Origin: REEB95 sp963762425
GTDB lineage: Bacteria; Pseudomonadota; Alphaproteobacteria; ATCC43930; CGMCC-115725
Assembly: GCA_963762425.1 (NCBI GenBank)
Contig: CAVXKY010000010.1
Location: 1 to 64,000, forward strand
Reading direction: 5' to 3'
DNA length: 64,000 bases
Shown here in pieces: positions 1 to 8,540 of this stretch. Below the pieces are notes generated by a model that was given only the letters and a program-made list of their open reading frames with translations, was not told the origin of the DNA and ran no database searches. A program made the translations under genes and the position numbers. How positions within the stretch are numbered: the first letter of the stretch is position 1; every line of letters starts with the position of its first letter.

Positions 1-31
1 ATTAGTTGCTCTACCACTGAGCTACGTCGGC
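1..31 (-). tRNA. tRNA-Thr, 5' part only (probably UGU anticodon)
   Basis: Read on the minus strand, the segment starts GCCGACGTAGCTCAGTGGTA and continues through the D arm to the start of the anticodon stem. This is the 5' acceptor strand and D arm typical of alphaproteobacterial tRNA-Thr. The anticodon and 3' half lie beyond the left edge, so the identity is inferred from the acceptor and D-arm sequence alone. Confidence 0.7.
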
Positions 32-1419
32 GAAAGGGGAAAACGAATCGCGGCGGACCCTACAACCGCCCTGCTTTGATCGTCAATGGAGGCCGGCAGA
101 AACGCCGCCGCGCTCGCTCTCTCGCCCGGCCGCGCCCGCCACACCAGCGCGTCGAAGCTGCGGCAATGCGGGCACAGCGGCGCCCAGCTCGGGCTCAGGC
201 CGCCGCAGGCGTTGCAGGCATAGGCCGGATCGGGCGAGGTCGAATTGGCCGCGCGTTCGAGCCAAACGCGCGAGGCCGCCAGATCGCCGTTCTGCGCCTC
301 CTCGATCTCGGCCATCAGCCGGCAAAGCCGCGGCGGCGTCGCATCGCCGTCCGCTCCCGCCGCCTGCAAATGGCGCCGCGCCTCGCCCCACAGCCGCGCC
401 TTGAGCGCGGCCCGGCCCAGCGCCACTTCGCTTTCGGCATGGCCGGGGTTGAGCTCGGCCAGCCGCTCGAAGCGCTTCACCCGCGCCAGATCGCTCTCGC
501 CGGCGTAAAGCGCGCCGTATGAGCGGGCGAGATCGGGATGGGGCGAAAGCCGCCACGCCGCTTCGATGGTCTTGCGCGCGCGCCGCTTCTTGCCGGCGGC
601 TTCGAGCAATTGCGCGCACATCGCCGTCGCCGGGGCGAAACCCGGATCGAGCGCATGGGCGCGTTCAGCCAGGTCGAGCGCGTCGCGCGCGCGGCCGCTG
701 GCTTGCGCGTCCCGGCCGCGCTCATAGAGCAGCGCCGCGCGGTGATGCCGGGCCTCCTCGGCGTTCACGCCCTTGAAACGGATCGCCTCGGCAAGCGCGG
801 CTTCCGCCTCGTCCCAGCGCAAGGCGCGCGCCAGCAATTCATAGCGTCCCTGCAAGACCCAGGGCGTGCGCGGGCGCAGCTTCCGCGCCTGTTCGAGAAG
901 CTTCAGGGCCAACGCCTCGTCGCCCGCCTGGATCGCGCGCGCGATCAGCCCGCGCAGTCCCAGAAACGCGGTCTCGGGCTCCTCGAGCATGGCGGTGAAA
1001 TGGCGCTTGGCGGAATCCGCGTCGCCCGAAAGCTGCGCCGCCTGCGCCGACAACAGCAGCGTCAGCGGTTTTTCGCTGAGCAGCTTCGAGGCGCGGCGCG
1101 CGTGGCGTTGCGCCTCGATCGCGTCGCCGGCCGCCGCCGCCGCCAGGCCGTGGGTCAGCGCGCGATAGCCCTCGCGCCGCTTGCGTTCGCGCCGGGCGTT
1201 CAGGAAATCGCGCGGCGCGCGGATGAGCTTGCGAGCCACGATAAAGAGCCAGCCGCCCGCCAGCGCCGCAAACGCCGTGCCCAGCGCCAGCACCGCCACC
1301 GAGGTGTCGAGCCGCCAATGCTGCCATTCCACCACCACGCTGCCCGGCCGGTCGGCGACGAACACCGCCCCCGCCACCAGGAGCAGCACCAGGATGATCG
1401 CGGGCCAAGGCCTCATCAT
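22..1419 (-). CDS. hemY: HemY-like TPR protein of the heme cluster
   Basis: A 465-residue protein starting MMRPWPAIILVLLLVAGAVF, with two N-terminal membrane helices (about residues 5-20 and 40-60), a basic stretch, and a long helical TPR-type region. Near the C-terminus two CxxC pairs (CNACGG and CPHC) form a zinc-ribbon-like element often seen in alphaproteobacterial HemY. HemY is tied to late heme synthesis by position and by work in enterobacteria; its biochemical role is not settled. It follows the mitofilin-like gene by 10 bases in the hemC-hemD order, and its last codons overlap the tRNA gene by 10 bases. An in-frame extension upstream to 1572 is arginine-rich and reads across the preceding gene, so I reject it as the start. 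Confidence 0.85.
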   Translation of the reverse strand: MMRPWPAIILVLLLVAGAVFVADRPGSVVVEWQHWRLDTSVAVLALGTAFAALAGGWLFIVARKLIRAPRDFLNARRERKRREGYRALTHGLAAAAAGDAIEAQRHARRASKLLSEKPLTLLLSAQAAQLSGDADSAKRHFTAMLEEPETAFLGLRGLIARAIQAGDEALALKLLEQARKLRPRTPWVLQGRYELLARALRWDEAEAALAEAIRFKGVNAEEARHHRAALLYERGRDAQASGRARDALDLAERAHALDPGFAPATAMCAQLLEAAGKKRRARKTIEAAWRLSPHPDLARSYGALYAGESDLARVKRFERLAELNPGHAESEVALGRAALKARLWGEARRHLQAAGADGDATPPRLCRLMAEIEEAQNGDLAASRVWLERAANSTSPDPAYACNACGGLSPSWAPLCPHCRSFDALVWRARPGERASAAAFLPASIDDQSRAVVGSAAIRFPLSPT

Positions 1420-1429
1420 GGCATCCGCA

Positions 1430-2377
1430 TCACGGGGTCTTGGCGCCCATCGCCTGGGAGGCGCTCTGAATCGCCAACGCCACCGCCGCCTCGGCGGCGA
1501 GTCTTTGCTTGGCCAGCGCCAGCCAGGGCTGCGCCGCCGCCGCGTTCTCCGCCGGCAAACCCTCGATCGCACCCACCGCGCCCGCGATATCGCCCTGGTC
1601 GAGCGCCGCTTCGGCCGTGGCCACCGCCGCCGCCACCGGATCGGCCGATTGCCCGCCGGCCTGGTCGGTGCGGCGGATCACCACCAGGCTTTCGAGCCGG
1701 GCCAGGATGCGCCGCCACCAGCTTTCGCCGGGCGCCGTGGTCTCGGTTTCGGTGCGCATCAAGGCGGGCGCCACGCTCGCCGAGAATTGCCGCGCCAGCA
1801 CCGCTTCGCCGGGAATGCCGTGGCCTGCGCCTGCGTCGAGCGTCTTCAATTGCGCCAGGATATCGGGCTTGCCCGCGGCCAACGCCTCGGCCGCGCCCAG
1901 CTCGCCGGCATAAGGCCGCGACGTCCCGACCGCCGCCGCCAGCTCGCTCAGCGACATCAGCAGCAGCCGTTGCGGATCGTCGCTCATGGCGGAAATCCGC
2001 GCTTCGAGCGCGGAGAGCCGCTGGTCCAGTTTCTGCGCGTTGTCTTGCAGCTTGTCCAACGCCGCCGCCTGGTCCCGGAGCTTGTCCTCGACGCCGGTCA
2101 GGTCGGGCGTCGCCGCCGGTATCGCCGCCTGGCCCGAAAGATCGTTCAGCTTCTGCTCGACGGCGTCGAGCCGGCCGCCCAAGGCCGCGTTGCCCGCGCC
2201 GCCGCCCGCGTTCCAGGGCAGCATGGGCAAAAGCGGCGGCGCCCAATAAGGCGAGGTCGCGACCAGCGCCAGCACCAGGATAAGACTCGTAACCAGCCAG
2301 GTTATCGCCGCGAAGCGGCGGCGTTTCTTGCGCGCCGTCCGGTCGGGATCGTGGTCGATGGTCGCCGGATCGCTCAT
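1430..2377 (-). CDS. Mitofilin/Mic60-like inner-membrane protein
   Basis: 315 residues: a basic cytoplasmic N-terminus (RKKRRR), one transmembrane helix (about residues 27-45), a proline-rich linker, a coiled coil (about 65-125, with LDAVEQKLNDL and LDQRLSALEARISAM) and a helical C-terminal domain. This is the architecture of the alphaproteobacterial relatives of mitochondrial Mic60/mitofilin (COG4223). In this class the gene characteristically sits between hemD and hemY, as here. In known cases the protein shapes intracytoplasmic membranes and contacts outer-membrane proteins. The family call rests on architecture plus synteny, since the sequence itself is poorly conserved. Confidence 0.85.
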   Translation of the reverse strand: MSDPATIDHDPDRTARKKRRRFAAITWLVTSLILVLALVATSPYWAPPLLPMLPWNAGGGAGNAALGGRLDAVEQKLNDLSGQAAIPAATPDLTGVEDKLRDQAAALDKLQDNAQKLDQRLSALEARISAMSDDPQRLLLMSLSELAAAVGTSRPYAGELGAAEALAAGKPDILAQLKTLDAGAGHGIPGEAVLARQFSASVAPALMRTETETTAPGESWWRRILARLESLVVIRRTDQAGGQSADPVAAAVATAEAALDQGDIAGAVGAIEGLPAENAAAAQPWLALAKQRLAAEAAVALAIQSASQAMGAKTP

Positions 2378-2405
2378 GGATGCGCCTTTTGTCCCTTGTT
2401 CCCGT

Positions 2406-3131
2406 TTAGCAGCGGCCGCGGTCGAGCGCCGCCAGCAACGCGTCTTCGGTGGGCGAAGCGGCCACCTCGATGCGCCGCCAGCCGATCTCCCGCAAGGCCC
2501 CCGCCACCTCCGCGCTCAAGGCGAAGGCCACGGTCCCGGCCATTCCGTCCTTCAGCCCGGCCTCGCCCGCGAGCCTAACAAAGCAACGCGCCGTGCGGGG
2601 AGAGAAAAACAGCGCGGCATCCAAACCGCCGCGTTTGATAAGCGCTTGCGTCTCCGCGCTCAAGCGTTCCGCCGCGAGCGCTTCGTAGATCGCCGCGCGC
2701 CGTAGCCGGAATCCGGCCTTGGCGAGAACGCCGGCCAGATCGCCCGCCACCTCGCCGGCGGAGACGTGGAGGAGATCGCCGCTCCCGGGCTTGAGCCGTG
2801 CCGCGGCCAATTCGGCCAGATCGGCGGAATTGCCTTGCGCGCTTTCCACCTGGGCGAAACCCGCCGCCTTGGCCGCGCGCGATGTGGCGTCGCCCACCGC
2901 GAACACCGGAAAATCGCGCCGCTTGCACACACCGGCGAAAGCCCGCGCGCCGTTGGCGCTGGTGAACAACAACGCCTGGACGCCGCCGAGTTCCCGCTCC
3001 AAGAGCGCCGCCGCGTCCGGCTTGGGGCGGATGGTCAAAAGCGGCTCCAACACCGCCTCGATGCCGCGCGATGCCAGAATTTTGGCCAGCGCCTGGGCAT
3101 CGGGCAGCGGCCGCGTCACCAGCGCCTTCAT
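2406..3131 (-). CDS. hemD: Uroporphyrinogen-III synthase
   Basis: 241 residues starting MKALVTRPLPDAQALAKIL. The N-terminal VTRP motif and the two-lobed alternating alpha/beta pattern are those of HemD, which cyclises and inverts ring D of hydroxymethylbilane to give uroporphyrinogen III. The start overlaps the stop of hemC by four bases (ATGA), indicating translational coupling in one operon. HemD sequences vary widely, so position next to hemC carries much of the weight. Confidence 0.9.
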   Translation of the reverse strand: MKALVTRPLPDAQALAKILASRGIEAVLEPLLTIRPKPDAAALLERELGGVQALLFTSANGARAFAGVCKRRDFPVFAVGDATSRAAKAAGFAQVESAQGNSADLAELAAARLKPGSGDLLHVSAGEVAGDLAGVLAKAGFRLRRAAIYEALAAERLSAETQALIKRGGLDAALFFSPRTARCFVRLAGEAGLKDGMAGTVAFALSAEVAGALREIGWRRIEVAASPTEDALLAALDRGRC

Positions 3132-4078
3132 CGTCCCGCCTTGCCGGCAAACATGCCCAGGAAATCCGCTCCGGCGCGCGCCTTGAGCTCATCTCCCGCA
3201 TCCGCGCCCAACGAAGCCGCGTCCTTAGGGCTGCCTTCGCGCCGCACGGAAACGCATTCCGAACCGTCGGGCCGGATCACCAGCGCCTGAAGCGCGAGCG
3301 TCCCACCTTTAAGAGTCGCCAGCGCTCCAAGGGGCGTGCGGCAATCGCCGCCCAGCGCCGTCAGCACCGCGCGCTCGGCATTGACGCAGGTCTCGGTCGA
3401 TTTGTCGTTCAAGGGTGAAAGGTATCGCCGCGCCTTGCCGTCGTTCCCGCGGATCTCGACGCCGATCGCGCCCTGCGCCGGCGCCGGCAGCATCTCGGCG
3501 GGCTCGAGAATGGCGGCGATGTGACTGGTCAATCCCAAGCGCCGCAATCCGGCGACCGCGAGGATGGTCGCGTCGATGCCGCCGGATTGGAGCTTGTCGA
3601 GGCGCGTGCCGACATTGCCCCTGAGCGGCACGATCTTCAAATCGCGCCGGGCGAAAAGCGCCAGCGCCTGGCGCCGGAGCGAGTTGGTGCCGAGCGTGGC
3701 GTTTTCCGGCAAGGCTTTCAGGCTCGTGGCTTTCGACGAAATCAGCGCGTCGCGCGGGTCGGCGCGCGGCAGCAGGCAGGATATCGCCAGTCCCTTGGGC
3801 AAACCCGCGGTCACGTCCTTCATCGAATGGACGGCGAGGTCGATCGCGCCCGCCAGCAGCGCCTCCTCGATCTCCTTGGTGAACAGGCCCTTGCCGCCTT
3901 CCTCGGACAGGTTGCGGTCGGCCATGGCGTCGCCGCTGGTGCGGATGACGATGGTTTCGATCGCGCCGGGCTCGGCCAGTTCCTCATGCGCCGCTTCCAG
4001 CCAATTCCGCAGCTCTCCGGCCTGGGCCAGCGCGAGCGGGCTGCCGCGGGTGCCGAGGCGTAACAGGGGCGGGGCCAT
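3128..4078 (-). CDS. hemC: Porphobilinogen deaminase (hydroxymethylbilane synthase)
   Basis: 316 residues, the usual length. It starts LRLGTRGSPLALAQA after a short leader and carries RTSGD, AVHSMKDV and GTNSLRRQ, all HemC signatures. The cysteine that anchors the dipyrromethane cofactor is visible in GGDCRTPLGA at about residue 246. The enzyme condenses four porphobilinogen molecules in the cytoplasm. It is the first gene of the leftward heme operon and faces tsaD across about 145 bases. Confidence 0.97.
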   Translation of the reverse strand: MAPPLLRLGTRGSPLALAQAGELRNWLEAAHEELAEPGAIETIVIRTSGDAMADRNLSEEGGKGLFTKEIEEALLAGAIDLAVHSMKDVTAGLPKGLAISCLLPRADPRDALISSKATSLKALPENATLGTNSLRRQALALFARRDLKIVPLRGNVGTRLDKLQSGGIDATILAVAGLRRLGLTSHIAAILEPAEMLPAPAQGAIGVEIRGNDGKARRYLSPLNDKSTETCVNAERAVLTALGGDCRTPLGALATLKGGTLALQALVIRPDGSECVSVRREGSPKDAASLGADAGDELKARAGADFLGMFAGKAGR

Positions 4079-4224
4079 GCCCTTTTCTTAGGCGTATCTG
4101 GCGGCGAAGTGAAGGCCCCCGCCGCGGAGCGGCAAAACCAACGAGAAGCGGCACGGAAAGACAATCGCCCCGCATGGACGCGGCGAAAACGGAGGATTAT
4201 GGTCGCCGCCATGCTGATATCCCC

Positions 4225-5277
4225 ATGTTGATTTTGGGCATCGAAACCAGTTGCGACGAAACCGCCTGCGCGGTGGTGTCGGATGAAGCGCCGCGCATCC
4301 GCGCCAATCTGGTGCTGTCGCAGCTCGAGGAGCATCGGCCTTATGGCGGCGTCGTGCCCGAAATCGCGGCGCGCGCGCATCTCGACCACTTGGACGGGCT
4401 GATCTCTTCGGCGCTGGAACAGGCGGGCGCGGGCTTCGGCGATCTTTCCGCCGTAGCATGCACCGGCGGCCCCGGCCTGATCGGCGGCATTCTGGTGGGG
4501 GTGATGGAGGCCAAGGCGATCGCCTATGTCCGGAAGCTCCCCTTCATCGCCGTAAATCATCTCGAAGGCCACGCTCTCTCGGCGCGGCTGGTCGCTTATG
4601 TGACCTATCCCTATCTGCTGCTGCTGGTTTCGGGCGGGCATTGCCAGTTGCAGATCGTCGAGGGCGTCGGCCGTTACCGCCGCCTGGGTTCGACGGTGGA
4701 CGACGCGGCGGGCGAATGTTTCGACAAGGGCGCGAAGCTCTTGGGCTTGGGCTATCCCGGCGGGCCGGCGGTGGCGCGCGCGGCCGAAACGGGATCGGCA
4801 TCGCGCTTCCCCTTGCCGCGGCCGATGCTGGGCCGCGCCGGTTGCGACTTCTCCTTCTCGGGATTGAAGACCGCCTTGGCCCAGACTGTCGCGAAACTCG
4901 AATCCACGGGCCAGCTCGACGCGCGCGCTTGCGCCGATCTCGCCGCCTCGCTGCAAATGGCGATCAACGATTGCCTGCTCGACCGAACATCCAACGCGCT
5001 GGCGCTGTTCCGCGCGGCTCATCCCGGCGCGCGCCATCTGGTCGCGGCCGGCGGCGTCGCTGCCAATAAGGATTTGCGCGCTCGGCTCGTCGATTTGGCC
5101 GCGAATCATAATTGCGCCCTGGTCCTGCCGCCGCCCGAACTCTGCACCGACAACGCGGCGATGATCGCCTGGGCCGGGATCGAACGGCTCAAGCAGGGCC
5201 TCATCGACGGGCTCGATTTCGCGCCGCGCCCGCGCTGGCCGCTCGACCCGGCCTCCGGAGCGGCCGTTAAAACGTGA
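4225..5277 (+). CDS. tsaD: tRNA N6-threonylcarbamoyladenosine transferase TsaD
   Basis: 350 residues beginning MLILGIETSCDETACAVV, the canonical N-terminus of the TsaD/Kae1 ASKHA ATPase. The metal-binding NHLEGH motif and the LVSGGH and FSGLKTAL blocks are present. With TsaB, TsaE and TsaC it makes t6A37 on ANN-decoding tRNAs. A longer in-frame reading from 4174 exists, but family alignment favours the ATG at 4225. tsaE lies separately at 51.7 kb. Confidence 0.96.
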   Translation: MLILGIETSCDETACAVVSDEAPRIRANLVLSQLEEHRPYGGVVPEIAARAHLDHLDGLISSALEQAGAGFGDLSAVACTGGPGLIGGILVGVMEAKAIAYVRKLPFIAVNHLEGHALSARLVAYVTYPYLLLLVSGGHCQLQIVEGVGRYRRLGSTVDDAAGECFDKGAKLLGLGYPGGPAVARAAETGSASRFPLPRPMLGRAGCDFSFSGLKTALAQTVAKLESTGQLDARACADLAASLQMAINDCLLDRTSNALALFRAAHPGARHLVAAGGVAANKDLRARLVDLAANHNCALVLPPPELCTDNAAMIAWAGIERLKQGLIDGLDFAPRPRWPLDPASGAAVKT

Positions 5278-5380
5278 TCGCGCCGCCCTTGGCGAGGGCC
5301 CGGAGCGGCGGCTAATATTGGCCGTTCGAACAAAAACTTATTAGGGGGAGGACCAGCCAATGAAGTTCCATCGTCTCGCC
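5251..5380. repeat. Direct repeat copy 1 (tsaD tail plus leader)
   Basis: About 130 bases running from the last codons of tsaD through the intergenic leader into the first codons of the PEBP gene. It matches 5949-6072 closely (shared blocks include CGCGCCGCCCTTGGCGA, CAAAAACTTAT and CAATGAAGTTCC). It contains a G+C-rich stem (GCCGCC pairing with GGCGGC) and the ribosome binding site of the next gene. The two copies flank the PEBP gene. Confidence 0.85.
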
Positions 5381-5944
5381 ATGCTCGCGGCCGGATTCGC
5401 CGCGGCATGCGCGCTCGCGGCATCCGGCTATGCCGCCGACATGAAGCCCAAGCCGTTCACGGTGACCTCGTCGTCCTGGAAGGACAACGCCAAGGTCGAA
5501 CGCAAATACGCCGGCAAGCTCGCAACCAACCCCAATTGCGACGGCGACAACGTATCGCCGGAGATTTCCTGGTCGAACGCGCCAGCCGCGGCCAAGAGCT
5601 TCGCCATCCTCATGTTCGATCCCGACGGCGGCAATGGGCTGGGCGCGGTCCATTGGACCGCCTATGGCATCCCGGCTTCCAAGACCTCGCTCAAGGAAGG
5701 CGAGGGCAGCGCACCCAACCCGAACATCGTCAACGGCGCCGCCGAGAACGGCATGCCGGGCGGCGTCTATCGCGGCCCCTGTCCGCCGCACGGCCTGCGC
5801 CCGCATCATTACATCATCACGGTGGTCGCGACCGATCTGGCGCCGGACGCGCTCAAGCCCGGACTTACCCGCGCCGATTTCCTGGCCGCGCTCAAGGGTC
5901 ACGCGCTCGCTTCCTCGAGCTTTATCGGCCGTTACGCTCACTAG
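5360..5944 (+). CDS. YbhB/YbcL-type PEBP-family secreted protein
   Basis: 194 residues with a signal peptide (MKFHRLAMLAAGFAAACALA, cleavage near ASGYAA). The phosphatidylethanolamine-binding protein fold follows, with VSPEISWSNAP, ILMFDPDGG, HWTAYGIP and YRGPCPPHG. The DPD and GPCPP motifs line the anion-binding pocket of the bacterial Raf-kinase-inhibitor-like proteins. Ligand and role are unknown in bacteria. AGGGGGAGGA lies just upstream of the start. The gene lies between two copies of a direct repeat, suggesting arrival or amplification as a unit. Confidence 0.88.
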   Translation: MKFHRLAMLAAGFAAACALAASGYAADMKPKPFTVTSSSWKDNAKVERKYAGKLATNPNCDGDNVSPEISWSNAPAAAKSFAILMFDPDGGNGLGAVHWTAYGIPASKTSLKEGEGSAPNPNIVNGAAENGMPGGVYRGPCPPHGLRPHHYIITVVATDLAPDALKPGLTRADFLAALKGHALASSSFIGRYAH

Positions 5945-5948
5945 ATCC

Positions 5949-6072
5949 GCCTCCGGGGGCGGTTGAAACGTGATCGCGCCGCCCTTGGCGAAACCCCGGG
6001 GCGGCGGCTAAGATGCGCCGTTCAAACAAAAACTTATGGGAGGACAAGCCAATGAAGTTCCGTAGTCTCGCC
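5949..6072. repeat. Direct repeat copy 2 (leader of the GlcG-like gene)
   Basis: Second copy of the leader repeat at 5251-5380. It includes the GC-rich stem, the A-rich stretch CAAAAACTTATGGGAGGA and the first codons (MKF.SLA) of the next gene. Several substitutions and small gaps separate the copies, so the duplication is not recent. Confidence 0.85.
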
Positions 6073-6579
6073 GTTATCGCGGCCGGCGCCGCGCTTCTCG
6101 CCGGTTCGGCTCTCGCGCAAGCCCCCGCGCCGGCGGCCAATCCGCTCGACGTCATACCCGACAAGATGCCGTTCAGCGAGCCCTATGGCCCGCCGATCAG
6201 CATGGCTCACGCCAAGCAATTGATCGCCGCGGCCGAGGCCGAGGCCAAGAAGCGCGGCTGGGCGATGAACATCGCGGTGGTCGATTCCGGCAACAACTTG
6301 GTCGCGTTCGAGCGCATGGACGGCGCCCAGCTCGCCTCGATTTCGATCTCGCAGCACAAGGCGCACTCGGCGCTGCTGTTCCGCCGCGAGAGCAAGGTGT
6401 TCGAGGACGCGATCCAGCACGGCGTTACCTATGTGGAGACGCTCGACGGCATGATCGGCTCGCGCGGCGGCTTCCCGCTGATCGAGAACGGCAAGGTCAT
6501 CGGCGCCATCGGCTGCTCCGGCGGCACCGGCTCGCAAGACGCCGCAACCTGCGGCGTCGTGCCCCCGATGTTGAAGTAA
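6052..6579 (+). CDS. GlcG/HbpS-family (DUF336) heme-binding-like secreted protein
   Basis: 175 residues: a signal peptide (MKFRSLAVIAAGAALLAGSALA), a linker, then a GlcG/HbpS domain with ISMAHAKQLIAAAE, MNIAVVDSGNNLVAFERMDGA and GGFPLIENGKVIGAIGCSGG. Family members bind heme or cobalamin-like cofactors or act as oxidative-stress sensors; none of that can be read from this sequence. The start at 6052 follows TGGGAGGA. An in-frame upstream ATG (6013) sits inside the repeat and is less likely. Confidence 0.88.
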   Translation: MKFRSLAVIAAGAALLAGSALAQAPAPAANPLDVIPDKMPFSEPYGPPISMAHAKQLIAAAEAEAKKRGWAMNIAVVDSGNNLVAFERMDGAQLASISISQHKAHSALLFRRESKVFEDAIQHGVTYVETLDGMIGSRGGFPLIENGKVIGAIGCSGGTGSQDAATCGVVPPMLK

Positions 6580-6611
6580 TAGGCCATATCCAACCGGTGC
6601 TTGCGTAGCAT

Positions 6612-6655
6612 CCGTCTCCCGTGTTTCATCCATCACGATGAATCGCGGGAGACGG
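6612..6655. other. Long imperfect intergenic hairpin
   Basis: Outer arms CCGTCTCCCG and CGGGAGACGG (10 bp, perfect) and inner arms TTCATC and GATGAA around CATCAC. It lies 33 bases after the GlcG-like gene and 75 before the next start. There is no T tract, so it may be an mRNA 3' structure or a regulatory hairpin rather than a classic terminator. Confidence 0.6.
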
Positions 6656-6729
6656 CGGCGGCCTTCGCCTGGCATCCCGGGACGATCCGATAAGGCCGGC
6701 CGCGACACCACACCAGGGAGGAACGTTCC

Positions 6730-7503
6730 ATGAATATCCGCTTCTTGACCGCCGCGCTCGCCTGCGCCGCGCTGGTTGCCTGCGCGCAGTCCCAGCCGGC
6801 ACCGCCCGCGCCCCCGCCCACGCTGTTCAGCGTGCCGCATCTCGCGCCCGCCGGCGCTCCCAAGCTCAAGGTGCAGGTCGATGCGCTCAAGAGCGGCCAT
6901 CAGATCTCCACCAAGTACGGGTTCTGCATGGCGGACGGGAAAGGCCACGCCACGGCGGCGCCCGACCGGAGCCCGCGCATCGCCTGGTCCAAGGGACCGG
7001 CCGGCACCAAGTCCTACGCCGTCTTCCTCTACGACACGGATTCGCCGGCGGAGCATCGCGAACTGATGAACCAGGACGGCCAGATGCTGACCGCCGCGGT
7101 CAAGCGCAAGGTCTTCATCCACATGGTCGTGGTCGACGTTCCGTCCAATGTTTTGCAGCTCGTCGAAGGCGCGGAATCGGACGCGCGCGTGGTGCACGGC
7201 AAGCAGGCGCCGGCCAAGATCGGCGTCCACGGCGCCAACTCTTTCACCCAGGCCACCGCCGCCAACGACGCCCTGAAGGGCACCTATTACGGCTATGACG
7301 GGCCGTGCCCGCCCTGGAACGACACGAACGCCCATCACTACCATTTCGCCGTCTATGCGCTGAGCGTGACGTCGCTCGGCCTTCACGGCGATTTCGGCGG
7401 CGAGGCGGCGCTGGCGGCGATGCAGGGCAAGGTGCTGGCGCAGGGCGAGTTGATCGGCCTCTATTCGACCACCCCGGCGGTCATGTCCAAGCTGCCGAAG
7501 TAG
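6730..7503 (+). CDS. PEBP-family lipoprotein
   Basis: 257 residues with a lipoprotein signal peptide (lipobox LVAC, cysteine at about residue 18) and a proline-rich linker. The PEBP-like domain has RIAWSKGPAGTKSYAVFLYD, HMVVVDVP and YDGPCPPWND. It is larger than the PEBP at 5.4 kb, with an insert before the HMVVVD strand. CAGGGAGGA precedes the start. The two PEBP genes flank the GlcG-like gene, suggesting a shared secreted or periplasmic role, but no function is established. Confidence 0.85.
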   Translation: MNIRFLTAALACAALVACAQSQPAPPAPPPTLFSVPHLAPAGAPKLKVQVDALKSGHQISTKYGFCMADGKGHATAAPDRSPRIAWSKGPAGTKSYAVFLYDTDSPAEHRELMNQDGQMLTAAVKRKVFIHMVVVDVPSNVLQLVEGAESDARVVHGKQAPAKIGVHGANSFTQATAANDALKGTYYGYDGPCPPWNDTNAHHYHFAVYALSVTSLGLHGDFGGEAALAAMQGKVLAQGELIGLYSTTPAVMSKLPK

Positions 7504-7533
7504 AAAACCGTCTCCGCGGCCGGTGGTGGCGCG

Positions 7534-8535
7534 ATGCAAAATTTCGGCATCATCGGCGGCGGGGCCTGGGGAACCGCGTTGGCGCAAATATTGCGCCGCG
7601 CGGGGCGCCAGGTCGTGCTCTGGGCGCGCGAGGCCGAGGTGGTGGAATCCATCAACCGCGCGCGCGAAAACCCGCTTTTCCTGCCCGGCGTCAAGCTCGA
7701 AGCCGGCATAACCGCGACCGGTTCGCTCGCCGAAGCATCGCGGGCCGATGTCATCCTGCTCGTTCCCCCGGCGCAGCATCTGCGCGAAATAGCCAAGACG
7801 CTCGCGCCCCATCTCGCCAAGAACACGCCGATCGTCATCTGCGCCAAGGGCATCGAGGAGAAGACCGGCGCGCTTATGAGCGAGGCGGCGGCGGCCGTTC
7901 TGCCGGGCGCAAATCTCGCCGTGCTGTCCGGCCCCACCTTCGCCGCCGAGGTGGCGCAAGGGCTGCCGACGGCGGTGACGCTGGCGGCGGCGGATCCGGA
8001 ATTGGGCAAGACCCTGGCCGAAGCGCTCGGCGCGCGCGGATTCCGCCCCTATGTTTCGGACGACATGATCGGCGCGCAGGTGGGCGGCGCGGTCAAGAAC
8101 GTGATGGCGATCGCCTGCGGCATCGTCATGGGCAAGCACATGGGCGACAACGCGCGCGCCGCGCTTATCACCCGAGGATTGGCCGAAATGGTGCGCCTGG
8201 CGCGGGCCAAGGGCGGCAAGCAAGCGACGCTGATGGGGCTGTCGGGCTTGGGCGATCTCGTCCTCACCTGCACCGGACCGCAATCGCGCAATCTCTCGCT
8301 CGGCATCGCGCTGGGCGAGGGGCGGAAATTGGAATCCATCCTGGCGTCGCGCCGCTCTGTCGCCGAGGGCGTTTCCTCTTCCGCCGCCTGCGTCGCGCTT
8401 GCCAAGAAACTCGGCATCGAAATGCCGATCTCGGCGGCGGTCGAAGCGATATTGCACCAGGGCGCCGATGTCGATCGCGAAATCGCGGCGCTGCTGGCAC
8501 GGCCCTTCAAGCCCGAAGCGCCCGGGAAAACCTGA
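7534..8535 (+). CDS. gpsA: Glycerol-3-phosphate dehydrogenase [NAD(P)+]
   Basis: 333 residues starting MQNFGIIGGGAWGTALA, a Rossmann GxGxxG/A motif. VPPAQHL, AKGIE, LSGPTFAAEVA and GGAVKNVMAIA follow, with the catalytic lysine in the last. GLSGLGDLVLTCTG and the C-terminal SVAEGV are also typical. The enzyme reduces dihydroxyacetone phosphate to sn-glycerol-3-phosphate for phospholipid synthesis. A glutamine amidotransferase follows after five bases. Confidence 0.97.
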   Translation: MQNFGIIGGGAWGTALAQILRRAGRQVVLWAREAEVVESINRARENPLFLPGVKLEAGITATGSLAEASRADVILLVPPAQHLREIAKTLAPHLAKNTPIVICAKGIEEKTGALMSEAAAAVLPGANLAVLSGPTFAAEVAQGLPTAVTLAAADPELGKTLAEALGARGFRPYVSDDMIGAQVGGAVKNVMAIACGIVMGKHMGDNARAALITRGLAEMVRLARAKGGKQATLMGLSGLGDLVLTCTGPQSRNLSLGIALGEGRKLESILASRRSVAEGVSSSAACVALAKKLGIEMPISAAVEAILHQGADVDREIAALLARPFKPEAPGKT

Positions 8536-8540
8536 CCGCC

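Noticed and set aside
1417..1572. Upstream extension of hemY (51 arginine-rich residues)
   Set aside because: It reads across the mitofilin-like gene in another frame; the membrane-helix start MMRPWP at 1419 is the normal HemY N-terminus.
4174..4224. Earlier ATG for tsaD
   Set aside because: Family proteins start MLxLGIETSCDET; the 17 extra residues have no match and no better ribosome binding site.
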